DNA of 64,000 bases from Nipponacmea schrenckii. Taxonomy: Eukaryota; Mollusca; Gastropoda; Lottiidae. Shown piece by piece: positions 1 to 9,878 of this stretch. The position numbers and the translations under genes were made by a program. Numbering within the stretch: the stretch's first letter is position 1; every line of letters begins with the position of its first letter. The DNA is taken from positions 8,122,001 to 8,186,000 of the forward strand of contig CM060202.1 in NCBI GenBank assembly GCA_030562195.1, written 5' to 3'. Under the pieces are notes generated by a model that was given only the letters and a program-made list of their open reading frames with translations, was not told where the DNA came from and did not search any database.

Positions 1-75
1 ATTTGATATTAATGTATTTATATTTAATATTTCAGTTTGATATTAATGTGTTTATATAATATCAGTATTAATCAG

Positions 76-1560
76 AAAGGATTAAAATATTTGACATCTA
101 AACCAGATATTATGTCATTGTTAACATGGCATCTACAAGGTAATACTCTTTGTTTTAAAAAACATCATGCCCATGGTCTTTTAAGCAATTTTTCTTATTA
201 GAATTTGTGGAAAAGAAATAAAAAAAATGATTAAAACAATATTTAGACACAACTAGTCACAGATCAGCATCAGGTGTTCTATAGTGACTTTTGCTGTAGT
301 CACAAATATGCAATAGAAGTGTTAAACAGATTAGAACCAGCCCCATTGCCAGGATTGAATTTGTGCTGGATCTCTGAATTATTGTCAAAGGGCCTGCGAA
401 CTGGGCTGGAGGGGGGTTGGGTAAGTGGTCAAAAAGCTAATTTGACGTACATTCAGGAGAATGATGATAGACACTAACTGAAGCATTGCTGAACTTAAAA
501 AAAGGTAGGGTCCAATTCGCTATTAGGGGTGGGGGGGGGGGGGCAGCCATGGCGACAGGTCCGATTAAAACATGTATTTAAATTTCTAAGGAATTATTGT
601 ACTCTGAAATTTGTGTTTATTTAATAGAAGAGAATGATGATGAGAATAGGTTAAATACATTGAGAATTATACAGTCATTGATATCAGATGATAATAATGT
701 TAATATTATACATCAACTTCAAGAACTGGTAAGTGTAAGAATTATTACAGAATTCATATGCATTTGGTTATAAGGTTTGGTTTGATTACCAAATAGAAAT
801 AGTGGTTGGGTTCAAACATAAATCTATGTCATTTTCCAGTCTACCCAGCTTTAAATGGGTATTTGTAGTTCATGGGTTAGATCGTTCTTTAGAGATTAAG
901 CCACGGACTCGCTGGTAGTAAGGATCCTTGTGAAACTTAGTTGCTGTTAACCTTGAGAAAAAAACTTTTTTTTAAAGGGGCATTCCTTTTGTGTATCTCT
1001 ATTGTTTTCCTCCAATTTATGTAAACTTTAAAATAAAAATCTAATAGAAATGTGTCTATGAACATCTCTGAAAGTTTTAACAATTTTAAATTTGAAAGTA
1101 TATTAACTTTTTAAGTTCATTATTGGCTTATTTAGATGTAAGAAAAGGATTTAAGCAAACGGATTAGTAGGTTTCAATTAATAATATTGAGCCATAACGA
1201 AGCCCAACAACAAAATCAACTGATACAAAAGTTCCATTTCTAATTAACATTTTAAGATAAATTGAGTTTGATTAAGTAGATACATTGGTTTAAATAGCAT
1301 ATTTTAGAAATATTTTCAGGTATAATTTAATAATATATGTTTTTGATAATGAAAATTTTGGATACTTCCCCTTTAATAAGAATGTTTGTCACATAAGTCG
1401 GCTAATTTGAAATGAAATTCTTTTAATGAAACCCTATCTTCTTTTTTTCCAGTTGCCTACATCTTATTTACATCAATTAGCTTCAGATAGAGATAAAAAT
1501 ATCCAAGATATTGCTTTGGAAATTATTATGGATCTTAGAAATGCTTTGAATGAGTCATGA
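76..1560 (+). CDS. 3' end of an unrecognised gene with helical (ARM/HEAT-like) C-terminus
   Basis: Three exons can be joined: 76-139, 628-728 and 1453-1560, the last ending in TGA. Acceptors read AATCAG, TTAATAG and TTTCCAG; donors read GTAATA and GTAAGT. The phases fit (1 nt then 2 nt across the first junction, phase 0 across the second), giving 90 residues of a C-terminus. The product is leucine-rich and looks alpha-helical, with segments such as IIQSLISDDNN and DKNIQDIALEIIMDLRNAL, like the last repeats of an armadillo/HEAT solenoid. I cannot name the family. The gene must continue left of the window. The first exon is the least certain because only its frame and donor support it. Confidence 0.6.
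140..627 (+). other. Intron of the left-edge gene; no gene seen
   Basis: This is AT-rich intron sequence with a run of G at about 529-542. An open frame at 274-477 has no coding character and lies wholly inside the intron. Confidence 0.5.
973..1376. mobile_element. Putative TTAA-ended foldback element (MITE-like)
   Basis: The left end reads TTAAAGGGGCATTCC and the right end, reverse complemented, reads TTAAAGGGGAAGTATCC. It lies in the last intron of the left-edge gene. The ends resemble those at 9497-9720, 14713-14974 and 32139-32306. There is no coding capacity. TTAA-bordered ends suggest a piggyBac-type non-autonomous element, but that is inference. Confidence 0.4.
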
Positions 1561-2652
1561 ACTTTAGTTTGTCCTGTATGTATGGGTTCATTAAAATGTC
1601 TATATTTTTCTAGTTATTTGCAACAAGAGCAATTACTACAGGATAGTAGAATTTTACAATTTTCACCCTGTTAAGTCAGAATCTGTTACACTTGTCACGT
1701 CAGTCTGTCTGACCTGCACCTTTAATTAGTGTTATAAAAATCCAATAATCCAAAATTCTACAAAAAACTGTATATAATGGTATTTAGAAGCATGGTATCT
1801 TAACAAACATTGGTCATTTTGAGAATGAAAGGGATCTAGTTTTCAAAGTATCTTTTAAAAGTACAGTTTCAGCCATCTGTAACATTTTCAGAATTAAAAT
1901 CAAAGTTCAATTTCAGCTATCTGTCATACTCAATGTCTGGTAAGTAACTGTATGATAAGCAAAACAGCATTGTCATCTTTCAAGTACATGTATGTATAAA
2001 GTTTGTTGTGGCCAGTTCAGACATTATTATAGGCTTTTACAGTTAAGAAAATGGGTGAAGTAGAATATTTATGTTTTGCTTTACATTGATTTGAATAGCT
2101 TATAAATCATAAAAGGTTAAAGCTATCTTGGGTCATTAATCTCTTAACAATTAGTTTGGTCAAGAAAACATTATGTGACAATATGGAAATTTGACTTGTT
2201 GACTGTCCTATTTATAAATCCTGGTCTGAACTGGCTAAATCTACTATATTATTGACATATGTAATATATTATTACAGGATGTACCAAATAGTATAATAGT
2301 ACATTTAAGTGTGTCTTTCTTGTAAACCAATGAATGGAAAATATAGACATATTATATCAGCAACCAAAATGGATTACTTCCTACATTACTATTCAAATTG
2401 GGCAATATTCTTGCATTTTGGAAATGTTTCTCCATTTACCATTAGAGACCCTAAGCGATAGACATTGTATGTCAGACTTTGAATTTGCAAGTCAGGAATA
2501 TGTAATTCCAGTACATGTAATTCAAGAACATCTTTACCACATTATGACATCTTTATCAATAGTGACAAGTAACGCTTCAGAGCCATCCTCACAAGTTCAA
2601 ATACTATTTACATTACATGAACTTACATTGTAAGGGAAATTATAATGGTTCA

Positions 2653-2658
2653 AATAAA
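2653..2658 (+). terminator. Candidate polyadenylation signal of the left-edge gene
   Basis: This is the only canonical AATAAA I noticed in the first kilobase or so downstream of the stop at 1560. Use of this site would give a 3' UTR of about 1.1 kb. Confidence 0.3.
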
Positions 2659-2712
2659 GGTAAACTGGAAAAAAATTTAACAGCTCTTTTGATATATTTT
2701 TGTGTGTGTATT

Positions 2713-2895
2713 AAGGAACAATTTTCAGTCAAACTTTTGTAGTTCCTGCAATTCCACTTAAACAAAGTGTTTGATAACATTACTATAGTAAAAGACAATA
2801 TATATGATATAAGTAGATTTTGTGGTTAGTTACGTCATCAAATACTTAGTATTATAGGAATTGCAGGAAATTGAAATTGTTCCAATAAGTTTCCC
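2713..2895. mobile_element. Foldback MITE, copy 1
   Basis: Perfect 13-bp inverted arms TTCCTGCAATTCC (2743-2755) and GGAATTGCAGGAA (2857-2869) sit inside a wider, less perfect inverted repeat (AAGGAACAATTTTCAG on the left, its near complement at about 2870-2895). The interior is AT-rich and non-coding. A related copy is at 5898-6022. Confidence 0.6.
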
Positions 2896-3689
2896 TTTAA
2901 ACACCTCTTTATGATCCCTGTAAGTATACATTCTATTTCATCTGACCTAGATATGGACAATGTTACATGAAGCAATTCCTTTGAGAGTTAAACTGTTGAC
3001 ATGTGAATAACATATTATTTACACTTTTTCTAGACATCTAATCCTTAAATATACAAGTGAACATGTCAAGCTATTTAGTAAGACAACTAAATGTCAATAC
3101 TCTTCTTTTTAAAGGTAAAATAGAAACTGTGATATCACTATGGTTATTTTTCAGCTAAAAACTGATGAACCGTTACAGGCTAGGACAATATATAGAATAA
3201 TATAGACACAACACATATAATATATCACACCAAGTTTAATATGTGTCAATAATAATTTTATTTGAGCAGCTGAAGCTTCGATATTTTTTGCTTTAAGACA
3301 AATTTGTCTGGACAGAATCTAGATTGATCATTGTTAAATATAATAATACTAAAAGATTAATAGTTGTATTTTCAATTTTTTTTTTCCAATGTATTGCAAT
3401 ATGGGCTGAATGTGAGACAGGACCATGTCTTTGTGGATTGGGCCTAATTCTGACCCATGTGAAATAAACAGTTTATTATTATTATTAATATTAAACTTAG
3501 ACATAGGTTTTTTTTTTATTAATGACATCACAATGACGTTAATGCCAACATGCCAACACTTATCTTCATGTTTGCTATGACAGAAATGACAAAAAGTTAT
3601 GACGGACAAATTTGTTAAGTATGACCACCAATTCTACATGTCACTTGTGACAAGGAGAGAATTTTCGGGCTATGGCTTGAATTATTACA

Positions 3690-3990
3690 GCTGTGTTTAA
3701 AGTCTGCTTTGTCCATGTTCATTTTTATACGCCCATAAATTCATTTGTTTGTGCTCACTCTAAAGGCTACAATTCTTTATGGATTCTTTTGATTTTTATT
3801 TTGTGGGTCAGTGTCATTAAGAAGATGATCCCTATTGATTTTCGGATAATTTTCACCAAAATATGGTGTCTGACTTAGCTTTTGGGTGCAACTCATGCTC
3901 ACTCTACAGGCTACAATTCATTATGGATTCTATCGATTTTTATCCGTCAAAGCTGCTGGTGGGCTTATGTCACCTTGCTTCTCAAGGCTA
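3690..3990 (+). repeat. Dispersed repeat fragment
   Basis: The end of this stretch (3945-3990, containing GGGCTTATGTCACCTTGCTT) matches, in reverse orientation, sequence near 26372-26418. It also contains an internal duplication: the phrase ACTCTAAAGGCTACAATTCT near 3757 recurs with small changes near 3901. A dispersed family of unknown class is the simplest reading. Confidence 0.45.
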
Positions 3991-5897
3991 TCTTTAATAA
4001 TAAACTAATTTGATATCTTACTTTTACTGAAGTTATTACAATGTTGTAGTCTGTATTTGCTAAGTTACACTTTCTAGCCAAAAATTGGGTTCTGCTGGTA
4101 CTCCATGGATTTTTAAATGAGTATTTCACTGATTTGATCTGAAGTTTTGAATTTACCCAAGTTCATAACGATGAAATTCTCATAGCCCTTCAGAAAAATA
4201 TTGTTCCATTGGCTTGTGTACGTTTCTTGTGGTTTTGAAATATACATGAGACATATATAGAAACAGAAAGTAAACTTCTTATTTTGAGGTATATTTTTAC
4301 AAATTGTCCTTTATCCATTTCTAGTACTTCTGAAGACTAGGACCAAAGACAAGAAAAACTCAAAATGTATCCATGAAAGTACCATGTTACTTCATTAAAA
4401 TTCATTAGACTACATGAGGCATTTAATGGGTATATTGTTTTTAATTTACAATAAATATATTTTCATTATAATATATTTTATACATTCTTGTCACTGGGAA
4501 AAAAATACTATAAGGGTATCGGACATATTTCAAGCTTAAAGAAATTTATATTGAAGAAAAGCTTACAAGATTGATATGTTTGATCAACATTTCATAAGCT
4601 GTTACCTTACAGGAGTTCAAAAGTGAGTCCTCTTGGTATTTGCTTTATCAGCAAAAAGAGTTCAATTTCGAACATCTGATAACAGATTCTCCTTCAAATT
4701 AGCAAAGAGCTGCTGTAAAAATTGATGCTATCGCGTGTTTCAGGCCCTTATTAGCTCTCACTTGATCTAAACTTGTGCCTTGTTTAATTTTTTTTTAAAA
4801 AGTCAGTCATATTCTGACCACTATTGTATGTTTTAAAAAAATTGTGGCAAAGATACATAAGGATATAAATTATTAAAATATTTTCTTTCATGATCAAGGT
4901 AAGCTTGTAACTAAAGATAATTAAAAAATGTAACATATTTTGTTCATGCTCAATAGACATAACAGGCCTAAAAAAAAGAGGTGGTTCTTCTTGCTTAACT
5001 CAAAATTGGTCTGATCTATTTCAAAACCTTAAAGATAACAAAATTTCATTTGAATAGTATGAAAAAATAAATTTGAAAAAAAATAACAATCCAGCTGATT
5101 ATCAGTTAACTGAACCATGAGAACTCAAAATAAAGATTGTCCAAGTTTGAAACAAATGAATGAGTTAAGATCAAGTTTCATCTGCAGAAGAAGAACCATA
5201 TTTAAACCAACCTCAATTTTTTTTATTACAATTATATAAAGATACAAAGGTCAGTATAAAGTACCCCATGCCTTAAACGGATTGTTAAAAGGTTTTGTAA
5301 GTTTTTGTGTCACCATTCCAATTTTTATTCAGACATCTATGCAAGCCGTGAAATACTGTCCAAACATGGAAATTGTCCAGCACAATTTCTGTTACCATCT
5401 GGTTTGTGCCTGACATTTTGTCTGGTATACAATTTAGGGAAAAAATATGAAGAGAATCAAATAAAAAAATCTGTGAGCGGTGTCGAGCCATTTTTTGTTG
5501 TTGTGCGAATTGATTAACCCTGTTATTTTAATTTTGGGATTAACGGTACAGTATTTGACCTTTGACATTTTCAAACCAAAATCGAAAATAATGGTATAAA
5601 GAGATCGTCTTTTATTGTCCAATCAGATTAAATTATGTCAGCATGTCCCAAGAGTTCCTTCCGAAACTTATTTCCAAGATAAGATTTATCTATTGTTTCA
5701 CAGCTATATTCCTAGCGACTTGTTAGCAGTTTTATGTCTGTATTCCAGGTGAGTAAACCGAGAATTTTAGTCGTAATTGCCAATTTCTAATAATGCAAAT
5801 TTTTAATTGAAGATATTGTCATTGGAACTGTTGTATGTCCTTCACAAAATTTAAAATGCTTGGCCAAATTTCTCGAGTTATTTCATGCCTTTTATCT

Positions 5898-6022
5898 GTG
5901 GTTCCTGCTATTTTACTAAACTAAGTGTTTGATGGTGTCACTAATCGTAAAATGTACTAGTATCACACTAGACATCTTGCAATGTCATCAAATAAATAAG
6001 TTCCAATGGAATTGCAGAAACC
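5898..6022. mobile_element. Foldback MITE, copy 2
   Basis: The left arm GGTTCCTGCTATTTTACTAA and right arm TGGAATTGCAGAAACC are diverged versions of the arms of the element at 2713-2895. The two also share interior phrases (AAGTGTTTGAT and GTCATCAAATA). There is no coding capacity. Confidence 0.55.
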
Positions 6023-6414
6023 AGGGATGTCTGATTGAAAATTGGAATGGTGCAAACTGCAAATCGATGCTATCTGTGTTCACATAAAAATTTAGAAAAA
6101 AAACCTCTTTACAATCAATTAGATACTTAGCCATAAGTATATCTGAAGAGAGTTTACCAATTTCAATGCCAATTTAAAATTAGTCTTCAAAACATCAGTC
6201 TAATTGTTAACAATGCACAACAAAATATATTCATAATTGAATTTTGGTTAACAGAGATCCATTTTAGATAGAAATTTCTTATGAGAAAAGTGTACAAGGC
6301 TAATATGTAAGAATAATGTCACTCAAATACTTGCATATTTGTGTGACAGACTTTGGAACAGTACATTACACCAACCAATGTCCAATAATAAAGCTAGATA
6401 TCTGTATTTTAAGA

Positions 6415-8019
6415 CTAACTAGCTTGTTTTCCGTCATTGATAGTAAGTTGTGCAAAGCCAATCAATGCTTTATCACATGGTACTTCATTGATGTCACAAC
6501 CTGAATTCAGACCAAATACCATGTTTTTACAGCTTCCATTACTGTCTAATATTTTCTGGAGATTAGCAGCAACAACTATTAAATCTTTACCATCCACTAA
6601 ACCTGCCTCCACCAGTTCCCTCGATACACTGTCAGCTGTATCCTGACCATGGGTAAAATCAAATTTAATATCATTCAGTTCCTTTTTCTCATTTCGTAGA
6701 CGCAGAACTAAATTTATTGAACCTTCTTGAGGTGTTGCCTCAGCATCATTAGTAGATTCTTCTGATGGAGGTTCTTCTTTTTTGGAGTCAGTGCTAGTAG
6801 TTGTAGCCTGTGGTTCTTCAGCTTTTGTTTCTGAAGGTTTCTCAGGTTTTTTCTCCACAACTTCAGAGGGATTAGGCTGATTTACAGGGGAAACAACTCC
6901 ATCAAGTGGAAAATTCTCACTTTCAGGCAGACGTGGAGATCTTTCAGAAAGAACAGCTAACTTTCCTTCTTCAGAGTTTTCATCTAATTCTTCATCGGAC
7001 CATTCCCAACCACCATCTTTAGTTTTATGCAGACGTCCACTGGATCCTGGAACTCTTTTAACCTTTTGGGATTTTAGTGGCATTCCTTCTGACAACAAGG
7101 TTTTATAAATGTAATTCTTGTCTTTAGCCTTCTTGAAGAATTCATTCTTTATTAATTGTTTGGCAGTTGGTCTCTTTTCAGGATCCTTCTTCAAACATTC
7201 ATTAATAAGTTTTCTGAAAGCTTTACTGTAAGATTTATATTGATCTTTGTCGTCTGCCCCTGAATCCAAAGTTGGTGGGTCATTCTGTAAGGTCAACATC
7301 AAAACTTTCATAGGAGGATATTTGTGATATGGCGCAGTACCTGTTGCCAATTCAATGGCAGTTATTCCAAGGCTCCAGATATCGGCCTTGAAATCATAGC
7401 CCGAAACTTGTTCCATAACTTCTGGTGCCATCCAGCAAGGTGTTCCAACAAAAGTATGTCGAACGGCATCTCTAGTTATATCTTTCCCTGTAGCCAACCA
7501 TGCACTGACACCAAAATCAGCAATGTAAACAGATCCTTCCTGTCCTAGCAAAATGTTTCCTGCTTTAATGTCTCTATGAATTTGCCCATTGCTGTGAAAA
7601 TATTCCAAACCTTTTAATACTTCTTTCAATATGGTAGCAATACTAACTTCATCAAGAACACCATTCTTACAATTCCCTGCCTTCATTCTGCTTTTAATGA
7701 TATCCAGCATGGAACCACCACCACACAATTTCATTATCACCCACAGTTCATCTTTCACAACAAAAGAAGTATAATAACCCACTACATTTTCATGCTTACA
7801 TTGGCTCATAGCTTGGATTTCTTTCAACAATTCTTCTACTGTGGTATTGCACTTTTCAAGGTTGATTCTTTTGATGGCACATTTCTCATTTCTGGGTCGA
7901 CAAACTGCAGCTTGTACAACTGCAGTGGCACCGGCTCCCAGAACATTGAGCAGCTCATAATCATCCTTATTGTTTGACCACGGTACTACTGTCGCAGCCT
8001 GTTGAGAAGTTTCTGCCAT
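6415..8019 (-). CDS. OXSR1: SPAK/OSR1-family serine/threonine kinase, intronless
   Basis: This is a 534-residue kinase in one uninterrupted frame. The kinase domain spans about 21-295: glycine loop GAGATAVV (28-35), catalytic Lys50 in CAIK, HRD at 148-150, DFG at 168-170, and T-loop Thr189 in [14 protein letters not shown], the site phosphorylated by WNK kinases in this family. The S-motif [20 protein letters not shown] (323-342) follows, then a disordered Pro/Glu/Ser linker. The C-terminal CCT docking domain (about 434-526) binds RFxV/I peptides in WNKs and cation-chloride cotransporters and ends in LIGFAQL as in vertebrate OSR1. The family controls ion transport and cell volume. Length is close to human OSR1 (527). 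The ATG has A at -3 and G at +4. Vertebrate homologues have many introns, so the intact single exon suggests a retrocopy or intron loss. All catalytic residues are present, so it is probably functional. It could equally be called the ancestral STK39/OXSR1 gene. Confidence 0.95.
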   Translation of the reverse strand: MAETSQQAATVVPWSNNKDDYELLNVLGAGATAVVQAAVCRPRNEKCAIKRINLEKCNTTVEELLKEIQAMSQCKHENVVGYYTSFVVKDELWVIMKLCGGGSMLDIIKSRMKAGNCKNGVLDEVSIATILKEVLKGLEYFHSNGQIHRDIKAGNILLGQEGSVYIADFGVSAWLATGKDITRDAVRHTFVGTPCWMAPEVMEQVSGYDFKADIWSLGITAIELATGTAPYHKYPPMKVLMLTLQNDPPTLDSGADDKDQYKSYSKAFRKLINECLKKDPEKRPTAKQLIKNEFFKKAKDKNYIYKTLLSEGMPLKSQKVKRVPGSSGRLHKTKDGGWEWSDEELDENSEEGKLAVLSERSPRLPESENFPLDGVVSPVNQPNPSEVVEKKPEKPSETKAEEPQATTTSTDSKKEEPPSEESTNDAEATPQEGSINLVLRLRNEKKELNDIKFDFTHGQDTADSVSRELVEAGLVDGKDLIVVAANLQKILDSNGSCKNMVFGLNSGCDINEVPCDKALIGFAQLTINDGKQAS

Positions 8020-9496
8020 CCTTCCTTTTATAATTCTTTATTATGTTGATTAGTTCATGTTCGTTGACACCAACCTTTCTAAAACTGTGCTAAACCTGCC
8101 AATGGCGATACACAAAAGTACGGACTGACTAACAACTTATCGCGTAGTCGCAAGCTCCCCTAGAATGAAATTTACAAGTCAGAAATCCAAATCATTATTT
8201 TCATGTGTTCTGTATACGATGACTATTACATTTCTAATTCACAAAATGAAATGTATGTTGCCCATATAGTGGACTGATTATGTCCTTATTACGACATACT
8301 GAAGTCATTGGAGGAAATTTCCACATCAGGGTCAAAAAGGTCAAATTCTAAATCGAAATTTTTAAGTTAATATAATCTAAACATACAGGTATAGGCCTAT
8401 AATATTTTGTGTCTATAACATTATGAATCTAATCTTATTTCTACCCTAAGAAACACACTGAGTGTGGAAATTTCCGCATGTGAATGAGTTGTCAATTCTG
8501 CACGTTGCATGGTTTTAATTTGGTCTATTTTATAATAGTGTACCATAAAAGCGGCGTGTGTTATTCGAGACAATTTTTCTAGACGAGTTCTCTAAATAAA
8601 AAAAGGGCTTATAAAAATAATAAGAGTGGTACGAAATATCTAGAGCAATTCAAAACCTAGATAAAATCTTGTGAATTGTTTACTGAAAGATAATACTTGT
8701 TATTCTATGAACATGCCATTGTATCCTTATCAACAAGACGTTGATGGCTTCAATTTATTTAAAGTGGTGATCAGTAGGCCGATACAAAAAGTGAGGTGTC
8801 TCTCTGACACACTCTGTCCAGTTGACCTTTGCAGAGGACTGAGTGGGGTTATGGGGTATGTCTGAACGTCAGTATACTGAAGGACGTTAAAGTTGAGTTG
8901 GTCTTAGTTTATTATGTTATCACAACCTTGTCCTGATTTGGAGGGGTGTCATCAATTTCCACCGAAATGAAACTTTCCAGTTTGGTCCCCGAGAATTCGT
9001 TTGCAGTATTTCAATACAAATGTCGAAACGATGGTTCTCACAACACCTGAATCTAATTAGGTCAATAGGTAGATTGCGTTCTATTAGGTCAGTAGGTTAT
9101 ATATGAACGTTCAATCCACAACCAATCCGTAGGTACAAAACATGCCATGCAGAATTCCAAATTTGGAGTTACGTCCCCTAAATTACTTATAAGACAACGT
9201 TTAACTTCTCCATGAATGTGACATTTTTTTAAAAACTTTCCTTTGGCTTTGACATAACATCGCAAGTGGAATAGAAAAGTAAAGATCTGATAAATGGATT
9301 GCTGAATAAATTAATGTAGCTTTATTTGAAATCCTTATTTCCCTAATGGAAATAAAATATTAATTGATCGATTATAGATCAAAACTCTGTCTAATGTCAT
9401 GAGATGCATAGGCCTATTAGTATTAGGCCCAGGCTGCCCTATATAATTTATATTACTTTTTAGAATAGTGAAAAAAGCTATTTGCTATTTGTTTTA

Positions 9497-9720
9497 TTAA
9501 AGGGATAATAGGTCTTTGAAAAATTAGAAAATTTCAAACTTGGCCAATGAGAGCTGCCATAAACATAGTCAATAGAATATATTGACTATGCCATAAATAA
9601 CAGAAAAAAATAAATAGATATCCAAAAAACAAAGTAATTATACATAAAGATGCATTTGATTATTGAAAAAGGCTTAATAAATTGATTAAAAGTTCATGCT
9701 AAGATGAATTATCCCTTTAA
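9497..9720. mobile_element. TTAA-ended MITE with 13-bp perfect terminal repeats
   Basis: The left end TTAAAGGGATAAT is repeated exactly, inverted, at the right end (ATTATCCCTTTAA). The interior is AT-rich and non-coding and carries the hairpin at 9564-9590. TTAA borders fit piggyBac-type target duplication. The ends resemble those of the elements at 973, 14713 and 32139. Confidence 0.6.
9564..9590. repeat. Perfect 11-bp hairpin with short flanking direct repeats
   Basis: Arms CATAGTCAATA (9564-9574) and TATTGACTATG (9580-9590) enclose a 5-nt loop. The direct repeat CCATAAA flanks the hairpin on both sides. Confidence 0.6.
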
Positions 9721-9878
9721 CTGAAATGAATAAAGATTTGCATTGTATTGTTCACTGTATCAATTCTAGAGGGATTTGTAGAAATATACAGATTATCAAC
9801 GTGAATAACATTAAACATAACAAGTTGGGAGTAATAATTTAATAATAAATTTGGCATATTATTAAGATAACAAGTTTT

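Larger units (their letters stand above)
1561..6414. other. Intergenic DNA with dispersed repeats; probable 3' UTR at the left
   Basis: Nothing here is recognisable as a gene. The first kilobase is probably 3' UTR of the left-edge gene, because an AATAAA follows at 2653. Two foldback elements of one family (2713-2895 and 5898-6022) and part of a dispersed repeat (3690-3990) are listed separately. A 99-codon open frame (2334-2633) starts immediately after an in-frame stop and resembles nothing I know. Confidence 0.6.
8020..9878. other. Intergenic DNA between the OSR1-type kinase and the zinc-finger gene
   Basis: The part nearest 8020 should hold the 5' UTR and promoter of the kinase. Nothing else coding is visible. 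A TTAA-ended foldback (9497-9720) and a short perfect hairpin are listed separately. On the minus strand AATAAA occurs at 9493-9498, a possible polyadenylation signal for the zinc-finger gene about 380 nt past its stop. Confidence 0.5.

Noticed and set aside
2334..2633. A 99-codon ORF as a separate gene
   Set aside because: An in-frame stop directly precedes its ATG, no family resemblance is seen, and it probably lies in the 3' UTR of the left-edge gene. The AATAAA 20 nt after its stop is the only point in its favour.
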